Positions 16,793-25,789 of a stretch of 57,620 nucleotides of DNA are shown here, in pieces. The stretch covers positions 1 to 57,620 of the forward strand of contig NZ_SMUV01000047.1 of the NCBI RefSeq assembly GCF_004358185.1, read 5' to 3'. The stretch's first letter is position 1. Every line of letters begins with the position of its first letter. The notes beneath the pieces are model-generated. The model made no database searches. It had not been told where the DNA came from and saw only the letters and a program-made list of their open reading frames with translations. This DNA is from Antarcticimicrobium luteum. GTDB taxonomy: Bacteria; Pseudomonadota; Alphaproteobacteria; Rhodobacterales; Rhodobacteraceae. The position numbers were made by a program, and so were the translations under genes.

Positions 16793-17644
16793 TCAGCCCA
16801 GCGGCGTGGTGGCGTCGCCGTGGGCCACATCGGTGTAGAGCTGCATCAGCCGGGCCTGTTCCTCCTGGAAGGCGTCGGAGCCCGCGCGGCGGGCATCCTC
16901 CTTCAGCGTGATTGTGACATCGTGCGCCACGCGGCCCGGGTTGGCGTCCAGCACCAGAACCCGGTCGGCCATCAGAACCGCCTCGGAGACGTCATGTGTG
17001 ACCAGCACCATCGTCAGGCCCAGGCGCCTGGCGATCTCGCGCACATCCTGCTGAAGCGAGCGGCGGGTGAACGCGTCGAGCGCCGAGAAGGGTTCGTCGA
17101 GCAGGAGCATCTCGGGCCGGGTGGCCAGGGACCGGGCCAGCGCGACCCGCTGTTGCTGCCCACCCGACAGGTCCTGGGCGTTTCGTTCGGCAAAGGCGGC
17201 CAGATCGACGAGGTCCAGAACCTCTGGCACGCGCGTGGCTATCTCATTGGTCTTGCGGGAAAACCGCAGCCCCAACGCCGCGTTCTGCGCCACCGTCATC
17301 CAGGGGTACAGCGAGGGCGCCTGGAACATCATCACCCAGCGCGGGCTGGGCGCGCGGACCCCGCGACCGTTGATGACAACCTCTCCTTCGCTGGGATGGG
17401 TCAGTCCGGCCATCATGTGCAACAGCGTGGACTTGCCGCACCCGGATCGGCCGAGAAGCGCGACAACCTCGCCCTGGTGGATCTCGAAATCCATGTCCCG
17501 CAGGACCGGCCCATCGGAGCGCCGGTAGGTATGCGAGAGGGCGCGGATGGCGACATGCGCGCCCCGGATGGGCTTCACCGTGGACTCTGCGGAGGCGGCT
17601 GCAACCTGATCTGCGCCAGTCTCGTTCAATCGCGTCACGATCAT
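16793..17644 (-). CDS. ABC transporter ATP-binding protein (SsuB/NrtD type)
   Basis: The 283-residue ATPase has Walker A GRSGCGKST, the ABC signature LSGGQQQRVALARSLA, Walker B MLLLDEPFSALD and the H-loop VTHDVSEAV. The first 35 residues are a non-conserved extension rich in alanine. It is the first gene of the minus-strand ABC-cyanase operon and is divergent from the TetR gene. It powers the importer formed with the products at 14693 and 15511. Confidence 0.92.
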   Translation of the reverse strand: MIVTRLNETGADQVAAASAESTVKPIRGAHVAIRALSHTYRRSDGPVLRDMDFEIHQGEVVALLGRSGCGKSTLLHMMAGLTHPSEGEVVINGRGVRAPSPRWVMMFQAPSLYPWMTVAQNAALGLRFSRKTNEIATRVPEVLDLVDLAAFAERNAQDLSGGQQQRVALARSLATRPEMLLLDEPFSALDAFTRRSLQQDVREIARRLGLTMVLVTHDVSEAVLMADRVLVLDANPGRVAHDVTITLKEDARRAGSDAFQEEQARLMQLYTDVAHGDATTPLG

Positions 17645-18045
17645 TTCATCCCCTCTCGCATCAGGTCAATCAAGCGGCACTGAACATACCGTTCTGTCTA
17701 TCTCAGCGAATCCTCTCGACCTGCGTCAATCTTGCGCCGCGCGAAATGCGCGATAATCTCGGTTTGCTGGTTATTTTGGCAAAAACTCAGGTAGAATGCC
17801 CGCATTACAGCGGTTTTTCGTCCTATCCTGTGCCGACGCCACCCTATCGCCAATCACGACGGCGCCGGCAGGAGCGCGCAGGAGCAGCAGGACGACTCAT
17901 CAAAATGCCTCGAAAAATAAGACAAATCTGTCTTGATTTTCGGCCTTTTATATGGGAGGCAACATATAAGAGACGTCTTGTTGCCGACTTGGGATCCGCC
18001 GGATCGCCGGACATCATGGGACGCATTGGGAGAGACGTTGCCGAT
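17645..18045. promoter_or_regulatory. Divergent control region with TetR-type palindromes
   Basis: The 401-base gap between the ABC operon and the TetR gene contains AAGACA-AATC-TGTCTT (17919-17934), a perfect six-base-arm palindrome, then an inverted repeat TTATAT/ATATAA (17948-17953, 17964-17969) and AGACGTCT (17971-17978). Two palindromes share AGAC/GTCT half-sites, which suits a TetR dimer binding next to its own promoter. No gene is supported here; the frame upstream of the TetR start has no family similarity. Confidence 0.55.
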
Positions 18046-18708
18046 ATGGACGATGGTTTGAACGACATTTGCCTGCGGGACACTTCCGGCTGGAGCTTTG
18101 CAGCCCTTCCTGCGGTGTCCGCGCGTGACAAGATCATGAGCGCGGCGTCCCACCTGTTTTGCAACCACGGCTTCGCCGCCACCGGGATCGACACCATCCT
18201 GTCCCGGGCCGGCACCGCGAAGGCCACGCTCTACCATCACTTCCGCTCGAAAGAGGATCTGATCTCAGCTGTGCTCGAGGTCGAGGGGAAAACCTGGCGC
18301 AACTGGTTCTTTGGTCGGCTGGCCGAGGTCGACGGCCCGGCGCAGGCGCGCCTTCTGGCGGTATTCGACGTGCTGGAAGAGTGGTTTTCGGATCCGGGTT
18401 TTTACGGCTGCCCGTTCATCAATGCCGTCGCCGAATTCGACACCGGCAACGACGCGGTCCGCCGCGCGGCGGATCTGCACAAGGAATACCTCATCACCTG
18501 GCTCAAGGCTCAGGCCATGGAGATGAAGATTGCCGATGTGACCGAAACCGCCCGCAGTCTCGCCGTGCTCATCGACGGCGCGATCGTTGCGGCCCAGCAT
18601 TCGCGGGATCCCAGCTTTGCCAGAACCGCCCGGCGGCTGGCCGAATGCCACCTCGCCTCTGTGCAGAGCGGCGCGGAAGACGGCCGAAGTGCGAAACGAC
18701 TGAAATAG
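18046..18708 (+). CDS. TetR family transcriptional regulator
   Basis: From the ATG at 18046 the protein has 220 residues, standard for TetR. The DNA-binding domain is clear: RDKIMSAASHLFCNHGFAATGIDTILSRAGTAKATLYHHFRSKEDLI. The C-terminal domain (EWFSDPGFYGCPFINA) is of the TetR_C type common in YxaF/LmrA-like repressors. An alternative ATG at 18016 would add ten residues. It is divergent from the ABC-cyanase operon and probably represses it and itself, with the palindromes at 17919-17978 as operators. The inducer might be the transported compound. Confidence 0.87.
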   Translation: MDDGLNDICLRDTSGWSFAALPAVSARDKIMSAASHLFCNHGFAATGIDTILSRAGTAKATLYHHFRSKEDLISAVLEVEGKTWRNWFFGRLAEVDGPAQARLLAVFDVLEEWFSDPGFYGCPFINAVAEFDTGNDAVRRAADLHKEYLITWLKAQAMEMKIADVTETARSLAVLIDGAIVAAQHSRDPSFARTARRLAECHLASVQSGAEDGRSAKRLK

Positions 18709-18995
18709 GCCGGAGCCGCCCCGGTCCGGGTTCGGAGCGGTCTTGCGCCAGTCTGTTCGCAAGAGTCGCTTGGATGATCTCCGGGCTCGACTTGAAGAAA
18801 CGGTATCGGCCGGCTCGCCTCACCGGATGACGCATCTTTGCCCCTGCCCCCCCCGACTGCGCCCGCGGCGGGGTTGTCGCACATCCGGCATGGCGGCGGT
18901 TTCTTATCGTGACGCCGTCAGGCAACAAGCGGGGCTGCCTCCGCCGGAATCCCCGGGACTGCGGTCCGGATGACGAACGCCCCCCGCCCGGCGGA
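18709..18995. other. Intergenic region with no recognisable content
   Basis: This 287-base stretch lies between the convergent ends of the TetR gene and the Dpp-type permease gene. I see no gene, no clear terminator with a T-run and no notable repeat. Confidence 0.5.
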
Positions 18996-19865
18996 TCAGC
19001 GGATCGTCGGATCGAGCTTGTCGCGCAGCCAGTCCCCGACCAGCGAGATAGAGAGCGTGGTCAGCATGATCGCGGCAGCCGGCGCCAGCATGACCCAGGG
19101 CGCGGTGGTCAGGTATTCGCGGCCGAAGCCGACCATGTTGCCGAGGCTGGATTCGGGCGGCTGCACCCCGAGGCCGAGAAAGGACAGGCCCGATTCCATC
19201 AGGATGATCTCTGGAAAGGTCAGGGTCATCGACACGATCAGGGTCGAGGCCACGTTGGGCAGAATGTGGTGCAGGTAGACCCGTCGCGGGGTCGCGCCAA
19301 GCTGAACCACCGCGGCGGCATAGCCCTGTGCCCCGGCCGAAATCGCAAGGCCCCGGGCGATACGGGCATAGCGCTCCCACCCGTAGAAGCCCATGAGGCA
19401 GACCAGCAGAACCATGGACGAGCCGAAGAAGGCAAGAACAGCCAGCGACATGATCAGGAACGGCAACGCCGCCTGGAAATCGGCCAGCATCACGACGAAA
19501 TGCTCCACCACGCCCCGGAACTGCGCCGCGAGAAAGCCCAGGGTCGTGCCGAAGACCGCCGAGAGGATCGTGGCGCCGAAGGCAATCACCAGAGACACCC
19601 GCACCGACTGAATCAGGCGCGAGAGCACATCGCGGCCCAGCTCGTCCGTGCCCAACCAGTGCCCGGACGTGCCGGGTGGGGCGAGGCGCGCGCCCAGGTC
19701 CATCCGGGTGATGTCATACGGGCGGAGCAGGTCGGCGAAGGCGGCGCAGATCACCATCAGCGCCAGCCAGAACAGGCCGAAGGCAACCGCCGGGGGAACC
19801 CGCGCGAACAGCTGCCGGCGCCGGGCGCCGGAGGCGGCGGTATTCAGGGGGTTGGCGAAAGTCAT
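18996..19865 (-). CDS. dppC: Peptide/opine ABC transporter permease (DppC type)
   Basis: The 289-residue protein has the DppC/OppC plan: a cytosolic N-terminus, a first membrane segment at AFGLFWLALMVICAAFADLL, the periplasmic motif HWLGTDELGRDVLSRLIQSVRVSL, and the cytoplasmic coupling loop AAVVQLGATPRRVYLHHILPN. It pairs with the permease at 19881. The start is 15 bases downstream of the dppB-like stop. It is the last gene of the transporter operon, whose order is A-D-F-B-C. Confidence 0.92.
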   Translation of the reverse strand: MTFANPLNTAASGARRRQLFARVPPAVAFGLFWLALMVICAAFADLLRPYDITRMDLGARLAPPGTSGHWLGTDELGRDVLSRLIQSVRVSLVIAFGATILSAVFGTTLGFLAAQFRGVVEHFVVMLADFQAALPFLIMSLAVLAFFGSSMVLLVCLMGFYGWERYARIARGLAISAGAQGYAAAVVQLGATPRRVYLHHILPNVASTLIVSMTLTFPEIILMESGLSFLGLGVQPPESSLGNMVGFGREYLTTAPWVMLAPAAAIMLTTLSISLVGDWLRDKLDPTIR

Positions 19866-19880
19866 GGGCGTATCCTTGCG

Positions 19881-20807
19881 TCAGTGTGCGGCGCCGGCGC
19901 GCAGGCGGGGATCGAGCCAGCCATAAAGCAGGTCGACTGTCAGATTGGATACCACCATCACCGCCGCGATCAGCAGCAGGATGCATTGCACCACGGCCAG
20001 GTCGCGGTTCGAGACCGACACGATCAGCAACCGCCCGATGCCGGGCCAGGAGAAGATCGTCTCGACCACGACGGCCCCGGCGATCAGAGCCCCGACCATG
20101 AAACCGACGATGGTGACGATGGGAATGGCGGCATTGGGAAGGGCATGGCCGCGCACCACGTCGCGCCATTTCACCCCCTTGGCCGAGGCGGTGCGGATAT
20201 AGGGCTGGCCCATCACCTCGATCATCGCTGAACGCGAAAAGCGGGCGAGGATGCCGATGCCGCCAATGGACATGGTGAGGGCGGGCAGGATGGCGTGCTG
20301 CCAGCCGCCAAAGCCGCCCGAGGGCAACAGGTTCCACGTCACCGCGAAGATCAGTACCAGCACCAGCCCCATCACGAAGGACGGGATGGTGAACCCCAGA
20401 ATCGCCAACAGGATCACCCCGCGATCGAGGGCACTGTCACGGTGGAGCGCGGCGTAAATGCCCGCGGGAATGCCCAGCCCGATCTTGAGCAGCAGCGCCG
20501 GCACGGTCAGCATCAGCGTCGCCGGAACCCGTTCCAGCACCAGTTCCAGCGCCGGCGACCTGTCGCGCATCGACTGGCCGAAATCGCCACTGAAGATGGC
20601 CTCTATATAGGCCAGGTATTGCCGCCAGATCGGCTCGTCCAGGTGCCACTCGGCGCGGAACGCATCGACGACATCCTTGGGGACGTCCGGCCCCAGAAGC
20701 ACCGCGGCCGGGTCGCCGGAGAGACGCAGGACCACGAAGGCGAAGGTCATTACCGCAAGCACCGTGATGGCGGCGCGCAGCAGACGGATCGAAACGAAAC
20801 GGATCAT
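19881..20807 (-). CDS. dppB: Peptide/opine ABC transporter permease (DppB type)
   Basis: The 308-residue permease begins MIRFVSIRLLRAAITVLAVMTFAFVVLRL, the typical first membrane helix of DppB. Later landmarks are GDFGQSMRDRSPALELVLERVPATLMLT and RTASAKGVKWRDVVRGHALPNAAIP. The start at 20807 was chosen over an upstream extension with no homology. Ten bases separate it from the preceding ATPase stop. It forms the heterodimeric channel with DppC. Confidence 0.92.
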   Translation of the reverse strand: MIRFVSIRLLRAAITVLAVMTFAFVVLRLSGDPAAVLLGPDVPKDVVDAFRAEWHLDEPIWRQYLAYIEAIFSGDFGQSMRDRSPALELVLERVPATLMLTVPALLLKIGLGIPAGIYAALHRDSALDRGVILLAILGFTIPSFVMGLVLVLIFAVTWNLLPSGGFGGWQHAILPALTMSIGGIGILARFSRSAMIEVMGQPYIRTASAKGVKWRDVVRGHALPNAAIPIVTIVGFMVGALIAGAVVVETIFSWPGIGRLLIVSVSNRDLAVVQCILLLIAAVMVVSNLTVDLLYGWLDPRLRAGAAH

Positions 20808-20817
20808 CGGGTGCTCC

Positions 20818-21801
20818 TCAGGCGGCTCGGGCGGTGTCCGCCCCGTCGCAGTGGTGGCAGGCGGCGGCGCGGTGCGGACCGGCGGCGCGCAATCGGGGAA
20901 CGGTGCTGCGGCAAATATCCGTTGCCAGCGCGCAGCGCGGGTGAAAGGCACACCCCGGGGGACGCCGGGCCGGGTCGGGCGGTTCGCCCTGAAGGATCAC
21001 CCGGCCGTCAAGCGGTCGGCCCGGTTCGGGCACAGAGGAGATCAGCGCGCGGGTATAGGGGTGGCGGGGAGCCGCGAAGAGATCCTCGGCCGTACCCTCT
21101 TCGACCACGCGGCCGAGGTACATCACCGCGACGCGGTCGCAGAGGTTGCGCACCACCTTCAGGTCGTGGCTGATGAAGACCATGCCCAGCCCGCCCCTGG
21201 CCTGCAGGTCGCGCAGCAGGTTCACCACCTGCGCCTGGATCGACACGTCCAGCGCCGAGACCGGTTCGTCGCAGACCAGCAGGTCGGGCCCGGTTGCAAG
21301 TGCGCGGGCGATCACCACCCGCTGGCGCTGGCCGCCCGACAGCTCATGCGGATAGCGGTCAGCCTGGTCGGGGCGCAGGCCCACCGCCTGCATCAGCTGG
21401 TCCACGCGGACGGCGCGGGACGCCGCATCGCCCACACCGTGAATATCGAGCGGTTCGCGGATCTGGGTGGCGATGGTCAGCCGCCGGTCGAGCGCGGCAA
21501 GCGGATCCTGGTAGACCATCTGCATCCGCGCCCGAAGGGCACGCCACCCGGCGGTATGGGCCCGCGGCAGGGGCGCGCCGTCAAAGCGCACCTCGCCGCC
21601 CTGCAAAGGATCGAGCCCGAGCAGCATCCGCCCCAGCGTCGACTTGCCCGAGCCGCTTTCGCCGACGATCCCCAGTGTCTCGCCGCGCCGGACGGACAGG
21701 CTGATGCCGTCAACGGCGCGCACCGGCGACACCTTCCCCAACAGTCCGCGGCGGGCGGAATAGATGCGCACGAGATCCCTGGCGACGAGAAGATCGGTCA
21801 T
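20818..21801 (-). CDS. dppF: Peptide/opine ABC transporter ATPase (DppF type)
   Basis: The 327-residue ATPase shows Walker A GESGSGKST, signature LSGGQRQRVVIARAL, Walker B LLVCDEPVSALDVS and the C-terminal oligopeptide-transporter zinc-like motif GCAFHPRCALATDIC. Cysteines in that C-terminal extension are typical of Dpp/Opp ATPases. Its ATG overlaps the stop of the upstream ATPase gene by four bases, so both ATPases are made in coupled fashion. Confidence 0.93.
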   Translation of the reverse strand: MTDLLVARDLVRIYSARRGLLGKVSPVRAVDGISLSVRRGETLGIVGESGSGKSTLGRMLLGLDPLQGGEVRFDGAPLPRAHTAGWRALRARMQMVYQDPLAALDRRLTIATQIREPLDIHGVGDAASRAVRVDQLMQAVGLRPDQADRYPHELSGGQRQRVVIARALATGPDLLVCDEPVSALDVSIQAQVVNLLRDLQARGGLGMVFISHDLKVVRNLCDRVAVMYLGRVVEEGTAEDLFAAPRHPYTRALISSVPEPGRPLDGRVILQGEPPDPARRPPGCAFHPRCALATDICRSTVPRLRAAGPHRAAACHHCDGADTARAA

Positions 21802-22793
21802 TGCAGCACCCCTTCCTTGCGGTCAGCTCTGGCCGGGTCGGCACCCGGCAGCGGAAAGGCGCAGGCCAGCTGCCGACCGTCCTGCTGGTCCAGCAGGTCC
21901 GGCCGTTCGTCCCGGCAGAAGGGGCGCGCCTGCGCACAGCGCGGTGAAAAGGCGCACCCCCGGGGCAGCCTGCGCGGATCCGGGACCGTGCCGGGGATCG
22001 GCACGAGCGGCTCGCGCGGGCCGTATAGCCGGGGGATCGCCTCGAAAAGGCCAAGCGTATAGGGGTGGCGCGGCCGCTCGAACAGCTGTGTCACCGCGCC
22101 CTGTTCGACGATGCGGCCGGCATACATGACGCAGACCCGCTCGCAGATCTGCGCGACCGCCCCCAGATCGTGGCTGATAAAGACGACAGCCATGCCGGTT
22201 TCGCGCCGCAGCCGCGCAAGCAGATCGAGGATCTGCGCCTGGATGGTGGCGTCGAGAGCGGTGGTCGGTTCGTCCGCGATCAGCAGGTCCGGTTCGCCCG
22301 CCAGCGCCATCGCGATCATCAGCCGCTGGCACTGGCCGCCCGAGAACTCGTGCGGATAGTTCCCGAACCGCCCCCGCGCATCGGGAATGCCGACGAGGTC
22401 CATCAAACGCAGCGCCTCGGCCCGGGCGGGGGCGCCGGTCAGGCCGCGATTGACGCGCAGCGCCTCGCAAAGCTGCCTGCCCACCCGCTGCACCGGGTTG
22501 AGCGAACTGGACGGGTCCTGGAAGATCATCGCGATCCGCTTGCCGCGCACGGCTTCGAGCTGCGCCCGGGGCGCGCCGGACAGATCCGCCCCCTGGAGCC
22601 GCACCGATCCGGTGACGTGTGCCTTGGAGGGCAGCAGCCCCAACGCCGCCAGCCAGGTGACGGATTTCCCGCAACCGCTTTCCCCGACAAGGCCCAGGGC
22701 CTCGCCCGGGGCGACATCCATATTGATTCCGTGCAGCACCGGCATGCCGTCAAAGGCGACGCGAAGCCCGCGGATCTCGACTAGATTGGCCAT
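21798..22793 (-). CDS. dppD: Peptide/opine ABC transporter ATPase (DppD type)
   Basis: The 331-residue ATPase has Walker [10 protein letters not shown], signature [16 protein letters not shown], Walker [16 protein letters not shown] and a C-terminal [15 protein letters not shown] cysteine motif. A longer reading frame extends upstream, but MANLVEIRG at 22793 is the family's usual start. It follows the binding-protein gene after 98 bases that hold two hairpins. Confidence 0.93.
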   Translation of the reverse strand: MANLVEIRGLRVAFDGMPVLHGINMDVAPGEALGLVGESGCGKSVTWLAALGLLPSKAHVTGSVRLQGADLSGAPRAQLEAVRGKRIAMIFQDPSSSLNPVQRVGRQLCEALRVNRGLTGAPARAEALRLMDLVGIPDARGRFGNYPHEFSGGQCQRLMIAMALAGEPDLLIADEPTTALDATIQAQILDLLARLRRETGMAVVFISHDLGAVAQICERVCVMYAGRIVEQGAVTQLFERPRHPYTLGLFEAIPRLYGPREPLVPIPGTVPDPRRLPRGCAFSPRCAQARPFCRDERPDLLDQQDGRQLACAFPLPGADPARADRKEGVLQ

Positions 22794-22820
22794 GTGTAGT
22801 CCTTTCGTTCCAGATCGCAG

Positions 22821-22874
22821 CCGTTCCGCCCGGCGGGAACGGAAAGCCCCGGCGGCCGGAGCGGCCGCCGGGGC
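22821..22874 (-). terminator. Double hairpin downstream of the binding-protein gene
   Basis: On the minus strand, a perfect 13-bp stem with a three-base loop (22846-22858 with 22862-22874) is followed by TTTCC and then a second stem (22821-22827 with 22836-22842). Placed right after the binding-protein gene, it probably stops most transcripts and so keeps binding protein in excess over the membrane components. The T-run is short, so read-through is expected. Confidence 0.6.
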
Positions 22875-22891
22875 GAGATCGGGCCGGGGTG

Positions 22892-24535
22892 TCAGCCGTC
22901 GTTTGTCGCCCAGTTCGGGCCGCGAAAGTCCATGGCGAAGGCCGGGGCGGCCTTCCAGTTCAACTCCGAGCGCATTCCGGTGAACACCGCATTCTGGTGC
23001 AGCATCTGGTAGGCGGGATCCTCGCGTTCGGCGATTTCCAGCATCCGGGCGATCGCCTTCTTGCGCTTGGCGTGGTCGGTCGAGGTCTCCATGACCTGCG
23101 ACAGCTCGTTCAGCTCGACGTTGGTCCATTCCTTGTATTGCTGGATCGAACCGTTGGGGCCGAACTGCACCACCATGGGGGTGATCGGGTCGTTGATCGT
23201 GTTGGAGGCCGACCAGTCGCGGATGCCGCGGGTGGTCGAGGCGTCGAGGATCTGGCCCCAGTTCTCTTTCATTTCAATCTCGACGTTCAGGCCGACCTGC
23301 TTCCACATCTCGACCATGATCTGACCGTTGGAGACCTGATTGATGTAGTAGTTGTTGAGCAGGCGGAAGGGGATCGGGTCGCCCTTGTAATTCGCCTGTT
23401 TCAGCAGGCCGCGGGCCAGCTCCGGGTTGTATTCCGGCGCGGTCCAGCCCTCGATGAACATGTCCGAGCTGCGAAAGCTCTCGAATTGCAGGCCGGCCGG
23501 CACCTTGGTCATACCGCCCCAGAGCGCGGCGACAATGGCGTCGCGGTCGATCGAATGCGTCATGGCGCGGCGCACCAGCGGATCGGCCAGGACCGGATGT
23601 TCGGTATTGAAACAGGAGACCCGGTGATTCCAGATGGTCGAGCTTTGCACCTCGAAGCCGGGGGCGTTCATGACGCCGCCGATCTGGTCGGGCGGCAGGT
23701 CGCAGGCGAAATCGTATTCGCCGGACAGCAGCCCGTTCACACGGCTCGACACTTCGGGAACCTCGACGAAGGTGATCCGTTCCAGCGGCGGGCGGCCGCC
23801 CCAGTAGTCGTCGAAAGCGCGATAGGTCAACGACACGTCGGGGCGGTGATCCTCGACGAAATAGGGGCCGGTGGTGATCGGCCTGGTCGCCCATTCGTTA
23901 TACGTGGCGGCCTCATCCCAGGCGCGGCGGTTCAGGATCTGGCTGCCGCCGGCATAGAGGCGGCCCTCCATCGTCACGTCGGGCGTGGCGTTGTGAAAGC
24001 GCACGGTGTACCTGTCGACGATCTCGACCCCGGCGAGGGCAGGCCATTTGCGGCGCCCGACACCCGGCAGCGAGGCCGGGATGTCCTTGGCGGTCTCGGG
24101 CGTGTAATTCTCGGAATAGATGGTTTGGCCCCCGGCGGGCTGGGTATCGCCGAACACGCGCTCGGGCGAGAAGGAAAAGGCGACGTCCTCGGCGGTCATC
24201 TCGTCGCCGTTGTGGAACTTGACGCCCTTGCGGAGCTTGAGTTCCAGCGTCTTGTCGTCGATGCGGTGCCATTCTGTGGCCAGGCCGGGAACCGGTCCCT
24301 GATCGCCCATCCAGTCGCGCAGGATCAGCCCCTCCCAGAGATTGGGGTAGAGCACCCGCTCGCCGACGTTGGACTGTTCGCGCCAGGGGTCGAGCGTGTT
24401 GTTGATCGTGATCTTCTGGACGGCGACCGTGACAGAGGGGCGGGCGCCCTGTGCACGCAGATACCCGGGCAGCACGAGCCCCCCGGCGGTTGCACCGAAA
24501 AGGCTGATCGCCTGGCGGCGGTTGAGGTTGAGCAT
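22892..24535 (-). CDS. dppA: Family 5 ABC transporter substrate-binding protein (DppA type, Tat signal)
   Basis: The 547-residue protein begins MLNLNRRQAISLFGATAGG, a twin-arginine signal ending near YLRAQG. The mature protein has family 5 landmarks: LRDWMGDQGPVPGLATEWHRIDDKTLELKLRKGVKFHNGDEMTAEDV and, near residue 300, the VRRAMTHSIDRDAIV segment. These proteins bind oligopeptides, opines, nickel or glycosides. It is the first gene of the operon and is divergent from a sugar-isomerase-like gene, which hints at an opine or amino-sugar-like ligand, but that is only context. Confidence 0.9.
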   Translation of the reverse strand: MLNLNRRQAISLFGATAGGLVLPGYLRAQGARPSVTVAVQKITINNTLDPWREQSNVGERVLYPNLWEGLILRDWMGDQGPVPGLATEWHRIDDKTLELKLRKGVKFHNGDEMTAEDVAFSFSPERVFGDTQPAGGQTIYSENYTPETAKDIPASLPGVGRRKWPALAGVEIVDRYTVRFHNATPDVTMEGRLYAGGSQILNRRAWDEAATYNEWATRPITTGPYFVEDHRPDVSLTYRAFDDYWGGRPPLERITFVEVPEVSSRVNGLLSGEYDFACDLPPDQIGGVMNAPGFEVQSSTIWNHRVSCFNTEHPVLADPLVRRAMTHSIDRDAIVAALWGGMTKVPAGLQFESFRSSDMFIEGWTAPEYNPELARGLLKQANYKGDPIPFRLLNNYYINQVSNGQIMVEMWKQVGLNVEIEMKENWGQILDASTTRGIRDWSASNTINDPITPMVVQFGPNGSIQQYKEWTNVELNELSQVMETSTDHAKRKKAIARMLEIAEREDPAYQMLHQNAVFTGMRSELNWKAAPAFAMDFRGPNWATNDG

Positions 24536-24792
24536 GTCGAGATTCCCGTTCGTTGTCAGCGATGAAACAAACCGCGGCGGTGCATGGGGCGCGGCCACCG
24601 GATGACGTTTGCAGCCGCTTTAAACCGCGCTCAGATGACAGTCGGGTGACCGTTTCCTGAAGAGAGAATGACATGCGCCCCAGGGCGAAATCGGATGGAA
24701 AATGTCATACCGCTGTCATGCCCGACGCCTAATTCCCAGCCATCTGCAAAGACGCGCCGGCGGCGCAATCAACACGACAGGATGATCCCCAA
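24536..24792. promoter_or_regulatory. Divergent control region with repeated TGACAT/ATGTCA boxes
   Basis: The 257-base gap between the divergent dppA-like gene and the TIM-barrel gene contains ATGACAT (24668-24674), ATGTCAT (24702-24708) and TGTCATG (24714-24720), and a related ATGACAG near 24632. The first two form an inverted pair. They may be regulator sites serving both promoters; no regulator gene is adjacent. Confidence 0.4.
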
Positions 24793-25611
24793 ATGACCGA
24801 TCTGCCACTTCTCGGCGCAGCCATACCGCTTGCGTCCCTCGAACTTTACAAGGACTGGATCATCGCCGATCAGCGCGACCTGGAAATCCAGGATTTCGTG
24901 ATGGTCGATGTGCTGAACGGCGACTGGGAGGCGCGCGTGGACCGGGCCAAGGCGCTGCTGGACGGCTATGCCGGCCGGCTTGGCATTCATGGCCCCTTCT
25001 GGGGCTTTGGCCTTGCCAGTCAGGATCCGGACATCCGCGCCATCGTCACCCGGCGCATGGAACAGGGCCTGGCGGTATGCGAGGCCCTGGGCGCGACCCA
25101 GATGGTGATCCACAGCCCCTATTCCACCTGGCACTACAACAACCGCGACAACCTGCCGGACGCCCGCCAGCAGGTGGTCGACCTGACCCATGCCACGCTT
25201 GACCCGGTGATCGCGCGGGCCGAGTCGGCGAACGTGACGATGGTGCTCGAAAACATCGAGGACAAGGACACCGATGACCGTTGCCTGCTGGCCGAAAGCT
25301 TTGACAGCCCGGCGGTCAGGGTCTCGGTCGATACCGGCCATGCGCACTACGCCCACGGTTCGACCGGGGCGCCGCCGGTCGACTATTACATCACCCGCGC
25401 AGGTGAGCAGCTTCACCATGTGCACCTTCAGGACGCCGACGGTTTTGCCGACCGGCATTGGGCGGTCGGCAAGGGAACGGTGAACTGGCATGCGATTTTT
25501 GCCGCGCTGGCACCACTGGGCGACCGACCGCGCCTGATCCTGGAGTTGCGCGACAAGGGCGGCATCCTGCCCTCGGCCGCCTATCTGCAAGAGCTGGGTC
25601 TGGCGCGCTGA
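24793..25611 (+). CDS. Sugar phosphate isomerase/epimerase-like TIM-barrel protein
   Basis: The 272-residue protein resembles the AP-endonuclease-2/xylose-isomerase-like TIM barrels: LGIHGPFWGF near residue 75, MVIHSPYS, TMVLENIEDKD (glutamate ligand), VSVDTGHAHYAHG (Asp-His pair) and HHVHLQDADGFADRHWAVGKGTVNW. These positions correspond to the divalent-metal ligands of the fold. Members isomerise or epimerise sugars, inositols or hydroxypyruvate. It is divergent from the Dpp-type transporter and probably acts on the imported compound after it is processed. Specific substrate unknown. Confidence 0.75.
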   Translation: MTDLPLLGAAIPLASLELYKDWIIADQRDLEIQDFVMVDVLNGDWEARVDRAKALLDGYAGRLGIHGPFWGFGLASQDPDIRAIVTRRMEQGLAVCEALGATQMVIHSPYSTWHYNNRDNLPDARQQVVDLTHATLDPVIARAESANVTMVLENIEDKDTDDRCLLAESFDSPAVRVSVDTGHAHYAHGSTGAPPVDYYITRAGEQLHHVHLQDADGFADRHWAVGKGTVNWHAIFAALAPLGDRPRLILELRDKGGILPSAAYLQELGLAR

Positions 25612-25612
25612 G

Positions 25613-25677
25613 GCACCGCCCCGGCGGGTCAGGCGACCCGGTGCGAAAAACGATGAGAAGGCACCTGTGACGTGCCT
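25613..25677 (+). terminator. Hairpins after the TIM-barrel gene
   Basis: CGGGTC/GACCCG (25625-25630, 25635-25640), nested inside GCACCG/CGGTGC (25613-25618, 25639-25644), is followed by AGGCAC/GTGCCT (25659-25664, 25672-25677). None is followed by a T-run, so this is a weak or Rho-assisted transcription end at best. Confidence 0.35.
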
Positions 25678-25789
25678 CCTCCGAGCGCGGTTCCGGCCGA
25701 GAGGAAACCGGCGTCACCGCCGGGACCTGCAGAACAGAGCAGCCCACGCGCACCGGGATGCTTGGACACGGTGGTGTCGGATGGACTCG

